Below are positions 55,788 through 64,000 of a DNA stretch of 64,000 nucleotides, piece by piece. The DNA lies in contig NC_079875.1 of NCBI RefSeq assembly GCF_029227915.1, positions 29,324,001 through 29,388,000 of the forward strand, read 5' to 3'. Each line of letters begins with the position of its first letter. The stretch's first letter is position 1. This DNA is from Hydractinia symbiolongicarpus. Lineage: Eukaryota; Cnidaria; Hydrozoa; Anthoathecata; Hydractiniidae. The translations under genes and the position numbers were made by a program. A model generated the notes under the pieces. The model did not search any database. It was not told the origin of the DNA and saw nothing but the letters and a program-made list of their open reading frames with translations.

Positions 55788-55905
55788 GATATTTTTTCTT
55801 GTAAATATTACACTAGGCATCAAATGAAACAGTGTACATGTAATATATAACCGTTTTTCATAATATATAAAAACTAAAAACCGAAAGAGTGGTGACTTGT
55901 TCTCC

Positions 55906-57073
55906 TTATATAATCGTATTGCCACGAGCATAATCTGTAATAGTATTCCTCATTTGAAGGGCATCTTTACTATATCTAGACCCGCGAATCGGATTTAGGT
56001 TTTGAAACATCGTTGTAAGATTTTTTCTCATCGACCTACACTCTCCCTCCTTAATCTGACCATCTTTGCTTTCAGAGTCAAGGAAACCCTGCGGAGTATA
56101 CATAGCGTTGTCAGTTTGTCTTAAATAGTTATGAAGACTGAGTCAAGCGAGAGTGTAATCTTCCACATTTTTAACGGTAGCTTTGATGGGCTTGTGAAAG
56201 ATTCTCCATCTGGTGCTAAGGATGCCAAATGCGTTCTCAATTACCCTAATCGTGCCCTTGTGAACATTAATGCATCTTCTTCCAATGCCTTTTCCATTGC
56301 TGAATTGGCCAGTACCCCACTGTCATTGTTGCTTCCAAATTGTCCCACAACAATAATTGGCATCACAAACTGCCATTAAAACTAAACTAAAAAAACCTTT
56401 ATAGTTATAATATTGTGTGCCTGTGAATTGACATTGGATCCTGATATGCTTCCCATCTATTGCTCCTATTACATGTGGCATGTTCCAATTCGCTTCAAAG
56501 GTATCTGCAATTCTTAGCCAATCTTCCTGCGAATTTGGAGCGTTCAAATACTTGATTTTGAGCTGCTCGTAGATTGCAATACACGTTTCCGAAATAATTG
56601 ATGATATTGTTGATTTGCCAATACGGAAGGAATAGCATAAAGATTGCTGAGCATCACCACTTGATAGATACCTTATGGTAATGACCAGCCGCTATTCCGC
56701 TGATATCGATTCTCTCATATGAGTGTCTTGTCTTTAAATTACTGGACCAACCAACGACAACAGATGTTCGAATCGGTCCGGTGACATGCGCAAGTACCTT
56801 AATAAATTAACACCGATACCCTAATAGTGATATGCAAATACAACTGTAGGATCAGCGAACATAATTTTACCTAAAGAAATACTCTCTGTCGGAAACTTTA
56901 AGTTCTTGAAATAAACGATGGTATTCTCCAAGCTCTTTTCTTCTAAGAAAGATTTCTCTGACCCAAAATCTTTTCCTTCTTTGCAATTTTGTTAATGCTC
57001 TTCTTTCTAGGCTACGTCGTCTTCTTCGAAGTAACAATAACAACAAGACTTTTTTTCGTTCTTTCTTTTTCAT
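55906..57073 (-). pseudogene. Harbinger DDE transposase, decayed
   Basis: ATG at 57073. The first exon has a basic start and RFWVREIFLRRKELGEYHRL with FQELKVSDREYFFR. Donor at 56870, a 73-bp intron, then YLRMSPDRFEHLLSLVG. Catalytic blocks: MPHVIGAIDGKHIRI (first Asp), GSNNDSGVL in a shifted frame (second Asp), RVIENAFGILSTRW (Glu). The C-terminus is LHNYLRQTDNAM and YTPQGFLDSES. Breaks: stops at ~56730 and ~56695, a frameshift near 56350, another stop near 56145. All three acidic residues survive in the text, but the protein cannot be made whole. Confidence 0.82.
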
Positions 57074-57239
57074 AGCTCCTTCTCGTTTTAGTTTCGGCTA
57101 CAAAAGAGCTAACGATGCGCTGTTGTGTGAACGTGAAATGAACATATCAGGTACCTGTAGCTCAAAAATTGAAATCGGCTAACACAACATGCGCACTATG
57201 GTTAGCTCATCGTTAGCCCATAGTGAGAACCAAGCTTAA

Positions 57240-57600
57240 GTAATAAAATCTAAATTCTGTGAAAAGTGACCTACATAATTGTGGATGATTGTGTTGGACC
57301 TACATGATTGTGTTGGAGTTTTTGAGGTATCCAACTGCTCTGCTCCGTTTTCCTGTATACTTTCTAATGCTTTATAAAAATACATATAAATAAACGGTGT
57401 AAGAAATATAACAAGTAAGTAAATTATATGCACCATACAAACAATATGTAGGCCTGTACACAGCTTCGTAATGCTCAGAGCATAAGACAGGGGATTTTAA
57501 TCCATCATATAGGTACCATCCATCGGATAGTAAAGTCATGGCTGTATAGTGTTGTGCATTCCAAAGTGATAATCCAATCAACTTATAACTGCAAGTGGCA
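57240..57600 (-). pseudogene. Exons of the gene split by the Harbinger element
   Basis: Acceptor TTGCAG near 57588, then YKLIGLSLWNAQHYTAMTLL, SDGWYLYDGLKSPVLCSEHY. A second open block at 57365-57240 reads SIQENGAEQLDTSKTPTQSC and is broken by the TAA target duplication of the transposon. The W-x-x-x-HYTAM ... DGWYLYDG text recalls the His-box of ubiquitin-type proteases, but the family is not certain. It is on the same strand as the PHD exon at 53872-54285, so they probably form one gene. Confidence 0.4.
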
Positions 57601-57968
57601 AAATATTTTTTTAGGAATTTTGTCGGACATCATTTGAAAAGGAGACAGCCGGAGCAGACGGTCGGAAATTGTCTATACTTTCAAGGTTGTGCCGACATTA
57701 CTCTCAAAACTAATCGAGACTTCGAAATGAACTCTATTTATGCGTTTTCTGCAGAAAAAACGAAATGTTTTGTAATTGCAGTATGTTATTCAAAGTTTTG
57801 CTCCCAACGCGGTTTGGTTTATCTCGTATGGCAGCAATGAATGACTCCAAGTGACGCGTGTCAATACTTAGGCCTGTCCAATCTTCTGACACTGTTATTG
57901 TAAACGCGAGTGTCCTTTGTCAACAGTTTGGCTTGTCCCATCTTTTGGCATGGTTATTGTAAGCGCCA

Positions 57969-58002
<34 letters not shown>

Positions 58003-58063
58003 TGCTGATTTTGCCAAGCCCGTTCCCTTGGCTGTGGTTCGCTAGATAGTAGATTGGGACAGT

Positions 58064-58121
<58 letters not shown>

Positions 58122-58395
58122 TTATTTGTATATTTTCGTTTTTAATGGGGGCGGTGCCCCATATACAGATATGTAAAATTTATGTAACCATATTACGTAC
58201 AGAAAGATGTTATATCGCAAACCTTCTCCAAGTTTTGATGTTTTCGACATTGGAGGGAAAGTTCTATTCACCTCGTCTTGCACACCAAGCGCATAGACAT
58301 ATAAAACAATGGTTGAATCTTCGCTTTATAGCAGGGCAAATGGCCATTTCGAGCCATTGGTGACCCACTAGGGGTCTACCATAAATTATACCCCT
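57601..58395. other. Stretch without a recognised gene
   Basis: May hold 5' exons of the split PHD gene and the 3' UTR of the R2-type LINE. No domain-bearing frame was recognised. Confidence 0.35.
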
Positions 58396-59178
58396 TCATT
58401 TCGTTGTTCGCATGAAGAACTTCCAGATCTTTACGGTCTTCTCCATGCTTCTTGCCACAATTGTATCGATATCGCGTTGTCTACCGCCAATGGAGAACAG
58501 AGTGTTGTTATTTTCAGAGCACTGGATGTCTCTCGGTGACACAATAATCGCACCAAACGTGACGGTTCGTGTTCCGTATTTCTCTCTCAACGCAGTTCGT
58601 AAGCCAGGTCGATCGTAGTATGCGACTTTTTGATTATAAGCATCTCTTAGAGTGCTACCCTCAGCGTGCTGAAAGCGCATTAGGTCAGTCACAATGGACA
58701 CTTCTATGTCGATGACGCTATCCGGACGCACAACCACGAGGTCAGGTTTTAATCTGATTCCAGCAATGGTGAAAACTGGTTCAACGAGTACTTGGTGCTT
58801 GTTCTTGATGGCAATATCCTTTACAAAGTCGACAATGGAGTCGTGTCTTTGTATTCGTGGAAAGTGCGTAAAGCCGCAATGTTGTACCACGTGGGAAAGG
58901 GTTTCCCCCACCCTTCGATAGTGCCTGCACTTCTTGTCCACCTCACGCCCACGATTACAATTCTCGAGTGTAGGAAGCCGTCCAATGCGTAACTTGATAA
59001 ATTCGATGTAGGAACGACCAGAAATAATCGACGTAATGCCTTTTTGCCATAATTGACCGTTAGGATTATTTTTCAACTCACATAACGGCTTGCCATCAAT
59101 TGTTGCATACAGCTGGTCGCTGAAGCGGGGGTTCTTCTTCAGCGCGTATTCGGGTGTAAGCCTCGTCAAGAATTTTCA
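58396..59178 (-). CDS. R2-type LINE C-terminus with restriction-like endonuclease
   Basis: One open frame of ~257 codons after a TGA at ~59181. Reads YATIDGKPLCELKNNPNGQL, a zinc-knuckle region (KKCRHYRRVGETLSHVVQHC) with THFPRIQRHD, then the endonuclease: VEPVFTIAGIRLKPDLVVVR, SVIDIEVSIV. This is the order of R2-clade LINEs (RT end, CCHC, RLE with R-H-D, PD and D/E). In this numbering the PD is at 142-143 and the acid at Asp154. The knuckle has Tyr84 where the second Cys is expected. The RT itself is missing, as is normal for a 5'-truncated insertion. An R2-like assignment does not imply an rDNA site. Confidence 0.8.
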
Positions 59179-59184
59179 CTCACT

Positions 59185-59432
59185 TGAGTTTTAAGGTGTT
59201 GGTAGATTCCATATGGTGCTGACAAAATCTGTCTGGTTCCATTCATTCGAAGAAATTCCTTGAATTCTTTACTAATAAATGCCGGGCCCTTATCTGAAAG
59301 ACAAATTTCCGGTAATCCATGGGTAGCAAACACATGGCGCAACGTTGCGATGGTCGCTGTAGATCGAATAGAAGGCATTGGAACAAGATCTAGCCGTTTT
59401 AAATATGCGTCCACAATTACTAGATCTTTCCA
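59185..59432 (-). pseudogene. Ty3/gypsy integrase core fragment
   Basis: Reads WKDLVIVDAYLKRLDLVPMP, then IATLRHVFATHGLPEICLSD and KGPAFISKEFKEFL. This is the stretch between the first catalytic Asp and the second (SDKGPAF, usually SDNG). It is cut at ~59185, where the R2-type LINE frame begins. Confidence 0.75.
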
Positions 59433-60090
59433 ATGAGAGGTCTCTCTCCCACGAATGGATCAGTGCAAGGTTTGTCTAAAAGAAAATGTTTTGCAATGGT
59501 ATTTTAAGAATAATAATAAAAAATAAAGCGTAATTTTTAATAAATTTATACGAAGTTATACAAACTACATAGAAACATTTAAGATGGCCGCTGAAGAAAA
59601 TTTACCATTTTAAATATTTTGAATTGCGCCTAACAATGATGTCGATGTTAGTTTTCTGGATTTGCAATAAATCTTTTACACTTTCAAAATTCCATGCATG
59701 AATATTTTGTTCCGTTTAGAAAATGGAAAATTTAACTAACAGCCATCTTGACCTTTTGGGGATCTGTATCGTAAAACCCATCTTGGTTCTGATGTTTGTA
59801 AAAAGATTGTCTCTAGCATATACTGACGCTTTTTTACCACCATGACCATCAAAGACTTACCTTGATTTATCTGTCACCTTGCTCTTTACCGATAAAATGC
59901 ATGACTTTCATGCTCAATTATCGGTCCACCTCATCTCAATAAGGGTGGTTTAGTCTCTTCTCTTGACTGATGACTCTTTTTTTAAATCTGTGAAAGACTT
60001 TGTTCGCCAAGTCTCTTTGGTTAGTGTATTGAATATGCGTGCAATCGAACCCACCCACAAACAAATTAAATAAGGATTTTTGATGATCCA
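59433..60090. other. Non-coding stretch
   Basis: No coding region recognised. Confidence 0.4.
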
Positions 60091-60094
60091 TATA

Positions 60095-60394
60095 GTTGAA
60101 GACAAAAATTCAGGAATTTATGCCCTGAAGGTGGAGTTAGATGGAGAGTCCTAGAGTATTTAATGCTCATTTTGAGCTACACAGACCCAATTAGAGCCCG
60201 CGCTCTACTAGACAACTCCCGGCAACATCCAACGGCCCACACAGTGTGCCATCTTCCCAATTTCCCTCACACGGCTTGGGTTAACCCGGGGCTATGGTAA
60301 CATTCACTCGCCCATGTTGAATCGCCGTCAAGAGGAATCGAACCCCGGTCTCCCGCACAGAGTACGAGAGCTATAACCACTAATCTACGGCGCC
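60095..60394 (-). mobile_element. tRNA-derived SINE
   Basis: The minus strand starts with a 73-nt tRNA-like head (60394-60322): box A region TAGATTAGTGGTTATAGC, box B GGTTCGATTCC, and pairing ends GGCGCCG/GACGGCG. A body of ~220 bp continues through CCGTTGGATGTTGCCGGGAG and TAGAGCGCGGGCTC. The 3' end is not sharply defined. Pol III promoter boxes look usable. Confidence 0.75.
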
Positions 60395-60398
60395 ACAA

Positions 60399-63300
60399 CA
60401 GGGTTCCCACAGAAATTTTCTAAAACTTTTCCCTGAGCTTTCAAGAAAAGCATATAAAATTCCCTGGACATGACCCTTGAAAAGTATATTGTTTTCCCTG
60501 GGTCCATAAGGTAATAAACATTAAGCATACTAAGTTCAATTCCTGGTTCCCCAAGTAAAAAACAGCAGGCATTAGATATTACTAAATAGCGTCTAAAAAA
60601 CTAGGGTCATTAAATAGAAACATAAATATTAGACACTGGGAGAAATTGAAACTGAAATTGAAACATTTGGGTGTATATTATCTAGCATTTGAATACAGGT
60701 GTGTATGTAAACTTCAGCAAAAGAAGATTTATGTACTTCTGAACACTGCTAACTGCCAGAAACTGTTATTCCATTTAGCTTGATATTAGTCTGAAGTTAA
60801 CTACTGCAGAACAGTTTCAAGCCCAGAAAGTGGAACATTGACTTAAGACAGGTTAGTGGGTAGCCAGGCCCATCTAATAAGGTAAATGGTGCTGGTTAAA
60901 AACGTATCTTGAGAAGTTTGACTTTAGTCCAAAATAAAACAAAACGAAATGGGTTACAGTCAAACAAAAACTAAAGATCTATCCAGAAGACAAAATCAGT
61001 CCAACACAAAAACAAACAAAATAGAAACAGCCAGTTGTTTAGTCGTTTTTATTTACAAACTTTCCTCCTCTTCTCCTCTAAAACCAAGAGTGCTTCATCT
61101 AAGCTTTTTACTTGAGTTTTCAACTCAACACTTCTTCTTTTCAATGCATTTGCCTTGGTTACAAGTGACACAACGTTATCTTTATCTTTTTCAGCTTCTC
61201 TACTGATGAAACGAATTCTTTGTCTAATGCTTCACATGTCTTCTGCAAATCATCACGTTTAGCTTTTGTGTCTCTTATTTCATCATTTAATATGCGCTTT
61301 TGATTCTCATCTCTTTCATTGCGTTTTTTCTGTCTCTGTAGTTCTAAACTGTCTTCATACTTTTGTCTTGCAGAAGCTACAGATCGAAGCAGCTTGTTAG
61401 TTACCTGAATACTATCAGAGTTGTTAATACTAAAACTTCTTTCAACTGACGCTTGACCGTGACTTAATGTTAAGACTAATTTGATAAGAAAAGAAAGTTC
61501 CTTGAAACTTTTTACGCCAACATCACCAAAATAAAATTCATCTAAGTCTTCTTGAAACCTATCAAAACTCTGAAATTTATCAATGTGAAGTTTCAAATTG
61601 TGATCGGAAAACTCATTAAATTCTTCAGTGATTTTGTCACATTGAAAAGATGTTAAAACTCTAAGCTTCACCAGATATGTTAACATGCTTCTCAGTTTGG
61701 TTTGCAAAACAGAGGAGCTTTCAGTAACCATTACCTTGGGATCAAATATAGTGGAATTTTTACCAACATTTTTTGACAACGGACTCTTGTCGAATAACTT
61801 CTCAACAATAGATCTAACAAATATAACAGCATCAGTAAAGAACTTAGCCACCTGTGCATTAGTTATTAGATCTTTTCTTTTTAATTCGTTTATTTCAAAT
61901 CTAGTAGCAAAGCCTAAATTATAATTCTAATTGACAGCTTTTAAATCACTTATTGATTCACATTTTGGTAACACATCAGGCTTAACAATCAATCTCTTTA
62001 AAAGCTTGGTCAAGTCTTGATACATATAAGGAACCATTGGTTTGTCCGTTTGGTACATTACCAAAAATGGTTGCAAAATTCCAGCTAGGAAACTGAAAAA
62101 CTTCAATTTCGCAGGTGTGAGCAGGTCTTTAGCAGCATCTTTCACATAACCATAGTTCTTAGAAGCAGGTCGTTTTGATTTCGGAAGACCTTCCCAAAAC
62201 TTTACGATTTTCACAATATTTTCCCAAATTTCAATGAGACGCTCTGCTACAACTTTGTCTTCCACCCACCTGAAAATGAAAACATATAACCTACATTACT
62301 ACTAAACTTTTCAACATATAGACATATTACAGTACAATTTACATATTTCTCAATAAATTAGCTTTTTTCTAATACCACATACTGCAATTTAAATTCAGGT
62401 GACCATTATAATTTATTATTAATGCACATGAATTAAAAATGACACAGTTTGTCTTTCTACCACCAAGAGAGTAGCTTACTATACCGTGTAGCACAAAAAT
62501 TTAGCGGATAAACATTAGATGATGTCACACTTTCATAATCATCTCTTCTGGCTGGTGTGTCGTGCAATATTTGGTAAGAACCATGGAGTATTTTCTTAAT
62601 GTTCCATTCAGTAGAAACTGCAGCATTTTTGAAAGCACCATGAATAGTGTGAAGACCACAGCTACCTATGTCAATGAGTTGATGTTGTTCATTGTCAAGA
62701 CGGTCTTTCTGGACTTTTTCCAAAAATTTGAAGTTAACGCTAGGTCCATCCATGGATACTTGAAACATTTTGTTTGGATCTAAGTTCCCAAGCGTCTTCG
62801 TGAAATGGCTGAACAAATCTTGGTGAGCGCTTGAGTCTAAGTAACGGATTTTAACTTTGTCATCAACAGGGTCAAAAAATCTTACTAGTACATCCATTTC
62901 ACAGTTCTGAGTTACAGTATTCAAACTTTCGTCAAAAGAGACAACATAACATTCAACTTTTTTCAATGAATCATACAAGATGTCTCTAAAGTATGGGGCA
63001 ATTCCAAAGTTGATGATATAATGGACTTTGGTAGGCCCAAGTTCAAATGACTGAGCAATTTTGCTGTCTGGGAACATGCATCTAAATGTTTGACCAAGGT
63101 TAGTACAAGAATTGTTAGAAAAGCCGTTAACAACTACTTTTAAGGCCCAAATTATTTCAGATTTCTGCTTTTGACTGTCTTTTAATAGCAACTCAAGTGA
63201 AGTTTCTTCTGTGGCTTTAGTCTTATGAACTGACTGAATTCGACTAGATGTAGAACCACTAGATGTAGAGGTAGAATCACTAGATGTACTTGGCTCTTCA

Positions 63301-63750
63301 ATACTAATAGGCTGTTCGCTTCTATTACTAATAGTTTTTGCTTTAAAGAACATTTGCCTTCGGTCTACATGCATTTTATGAGTTTTACCAATTGTATGAC
63401 TAACTAAGGCTTGACGACCCATATTTGACAACTTGATCGTCTTATGACAAACTTTACATCGAGCCTCTGTGTTATCTTTGGTTTTTACAATCCACTCCTT
63501 AAAGTCTGGATCATCCAGCCAATCCTTTGAGAAATAGGTTTGATCTTTCATATTTTATTTTAATACACTAGAAAACAACAGAACTAAAAACTTACAAAAA
63601 ATAAGAACAGAACACCATAGATTACAACAAACTGCATTACACAAGTACCAATCGCTAAACTTTACTGCTGTTACACTGTTCAGTTATTTGCTAAGTGAAC
63701 TTGCTACAGACTCGTTTTTTACTACTACCATGTTCTAGTTTTGTACTAGA
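60399..63750 (-). mobile_element. hAT transposon
   Basis: The left end CAGGGTTCCCACAGAAATTT is a typical hAT terminus, with TTCCCTGG subterminal words. It encloses a hAT transposase gene on the minus strand. The opposite terminus (GGGAACCCTG expected) was not found before the ubiquitin-protease fragment at ~63745, so that end is lost or unrecognised and no 8-bp duplication could be confirmed. Confidence 0.65.
61159..63551 (-). pseudogene. hAT-type transposase, one nonsense codon
   Basis: ATG at 63551. Exon 1 ends at 62461 (SKLLSW, phase 2), the intron is 62460-62270, and exon 2 starts at 62269 after CATTTTCAG and restores Trp across the border. Exon 2 carries one in-frame TAG at 61929-61927, after DLKAVN, and then continues in the same frame to 61159. 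Features: a BED-like finger (Cys32, Cys35, His52, His58; RCKVCHKTIKLSNMGRQ), a Ser/Thr linker, a DDE region with VECYVVSFDESLN, and the C-terminal dimerisation signature LTLSHGQASVERSFSIN. A Lys/Arg/Glu-rich coiled tail follows. About 730 codons in all, close to full length. Confidence 0.8.
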
Positions 63751-63987
63751 ACTACAATCACATGTGACACATGTTTCCAACAACCAGAGGTTTTGACAGG
63801 GAATGATAAGTGGTCTTGCCCTCTGTGTAATTCCCATCAAACAGCAACACGAGAGACGGAAATTGTGAACAGCGAGTGGTTAACACCTTTAGTTCAATTA
63901 AAACGTTTCATCACGTCAAATGGTCAAATCTCAAAACAAGTGTCGCCAGTTTCTCTTAATAATGGGCACTATACATCCTTTGTTTAA
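63745..63987 (+). pseudogene. Ubiquitin carboxyl-terminal hydrolase (USP) fragment
   Basis: The plus strand reads TCDTCFQQPEVLTGNDKWSC then PLCNSHQTATRETEIVNSEW, LVQLKRFITSNGQISKQVSP and, after an apparent internal deletion, LNNGHYTSFV and a stop. C-x2-C pairs, LKRF and the catalytic His box GHYTSF are the USP (C19) landmarks in order. The N-terminal catalytic Cys box is not in the window. It has no introns and a collapsed middle, which suggests a processed or transduced copy. Confidence 0.65.
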
Positions 63988-64000
63988 GACAAAAAGACAG

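Larger units (their letters stand above)
54513..57236. mobile_element. PIF/Harbinger DNA transposon
   Basis: Terminal inverted repeats of 52 bp with three mismatches (54513-54564 and 57185-57236, starting AGCTTGGTTCTCACTATG) flanked by TAA at 54510-54512 and 57237-57239, the 3-bp duplication of this superfamily. Subterminal TTAGCTCATCGTTAGC words are repeated in both orientations. It carries the standard pair of genes: a MADF/Myb-like DNA-binding protein (plus) and a DDE transposase (minus). Both are broken, the transposase heavily, so the copy needs help from elsewhere to move. Confidence 0.93.

Noticed and set aside
54510-57239. hAT or Mariner assignment for the 2.7-kb transposon
   Set aside because: The 3-bp TAA duplication, MADF partner and DDE_4-type transposase text fit only PIF/Harbinger.
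58412-58992. Plus-strand frames opposite the R2-type LINE frame
   Set aside because: Antisense shadows of the well-supported minus-strand endonuclease.
60322-60394. A functional tRNA gene
   Set aside because: Head is tRNA-like with A and B boxes, but it continues into a ~220-bp non-tRNA body as in SINEs, and the arms pair imperfectly.

Overview
This window looks like nuclear DNA of an early-branching animal, most likely a cnidarian and plausibly a hydrozoan. It is AT-rich. Its genes have many short exons with GT/AG borders and consistent phases, and there is no bacterial-style gene packing. The lineage is an inference from the mix of families (KMT5A-like SET genes, tyrosine-recombinase genes, CaRF/Ulp1 genes, SAP-SWIM genes), not from a marker gene. 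Mobile elements and their remains dominate. The only candidates for host genes are an ankyrin-repeat exon and a TRIM-type RING/B-box gene, both on the minus strand.

Layout. 1-8592: a ~124-bp tandem satellite with higher-order structure, split by one Ty3/gypsy-type LTR element (997-5372, minus; 4-bp target duplication TTTG). 8999-9475: ankyrin exon. 11513-14027: four-exon TRIM gene with an inverted partial copy of itself in an intron. 14842-15771 and 17735-18752: two more blocks of the same satellite, the first inverted. 20597-30507: a long multi-exon plus-strand gene joining a KMT5A-like SET domain, acidic mini-exons and a tyrosine recombinase. A second tyrosine-recombinase gene follows at 30627-31874. 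33525-35722: a GC-rich, broken piece of a protein-primed family B DNA polymerase (Polinton/adintovirus type). 39491-42480: remnants of a Helitron/PIF1-type helicase and a Ty3 integrase.

42725-47364 is bounded by matching 26-bp terminal inverted repeats (25/26) and carries a multi-exon gene with a CaRF-like domain, an Ulp1-type cysteine protease with all catalytic residues, and a PHD finger. Its transposase core appears to have been lost. This is the best candidate here for an unusual element. 48000-51440 holds pieces of a CR1/L2-like LINE, a MULE-like transposase, a SAP-SWIM gene and a Merlin/IS1595-like transposase. 53872-57600 is a decayed PHD-finger gene split by a nearly complete PIF/Harbinger transposon (54513-57236, 52-bp terminal repeats, TAA duplication, MADF protein plus transposase). 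58396-59432 is a 5'-truncated R2-type LINE end joined to a Ty3 integrase fragment. 60100-63987 has a tRNA-derived SINE, a near-intact hAT transposase gene, and a ubiquitin-protease fragment at the right edge.

Almost every coding region shows at least one break (nonsense codon, frameshift, lost domain or changed catalytic residue). The Ulp1-PHD stretch and the second recombinase core are the best preserved. Coordinates of spliced exons come from reading splice consensus and phase by eye.
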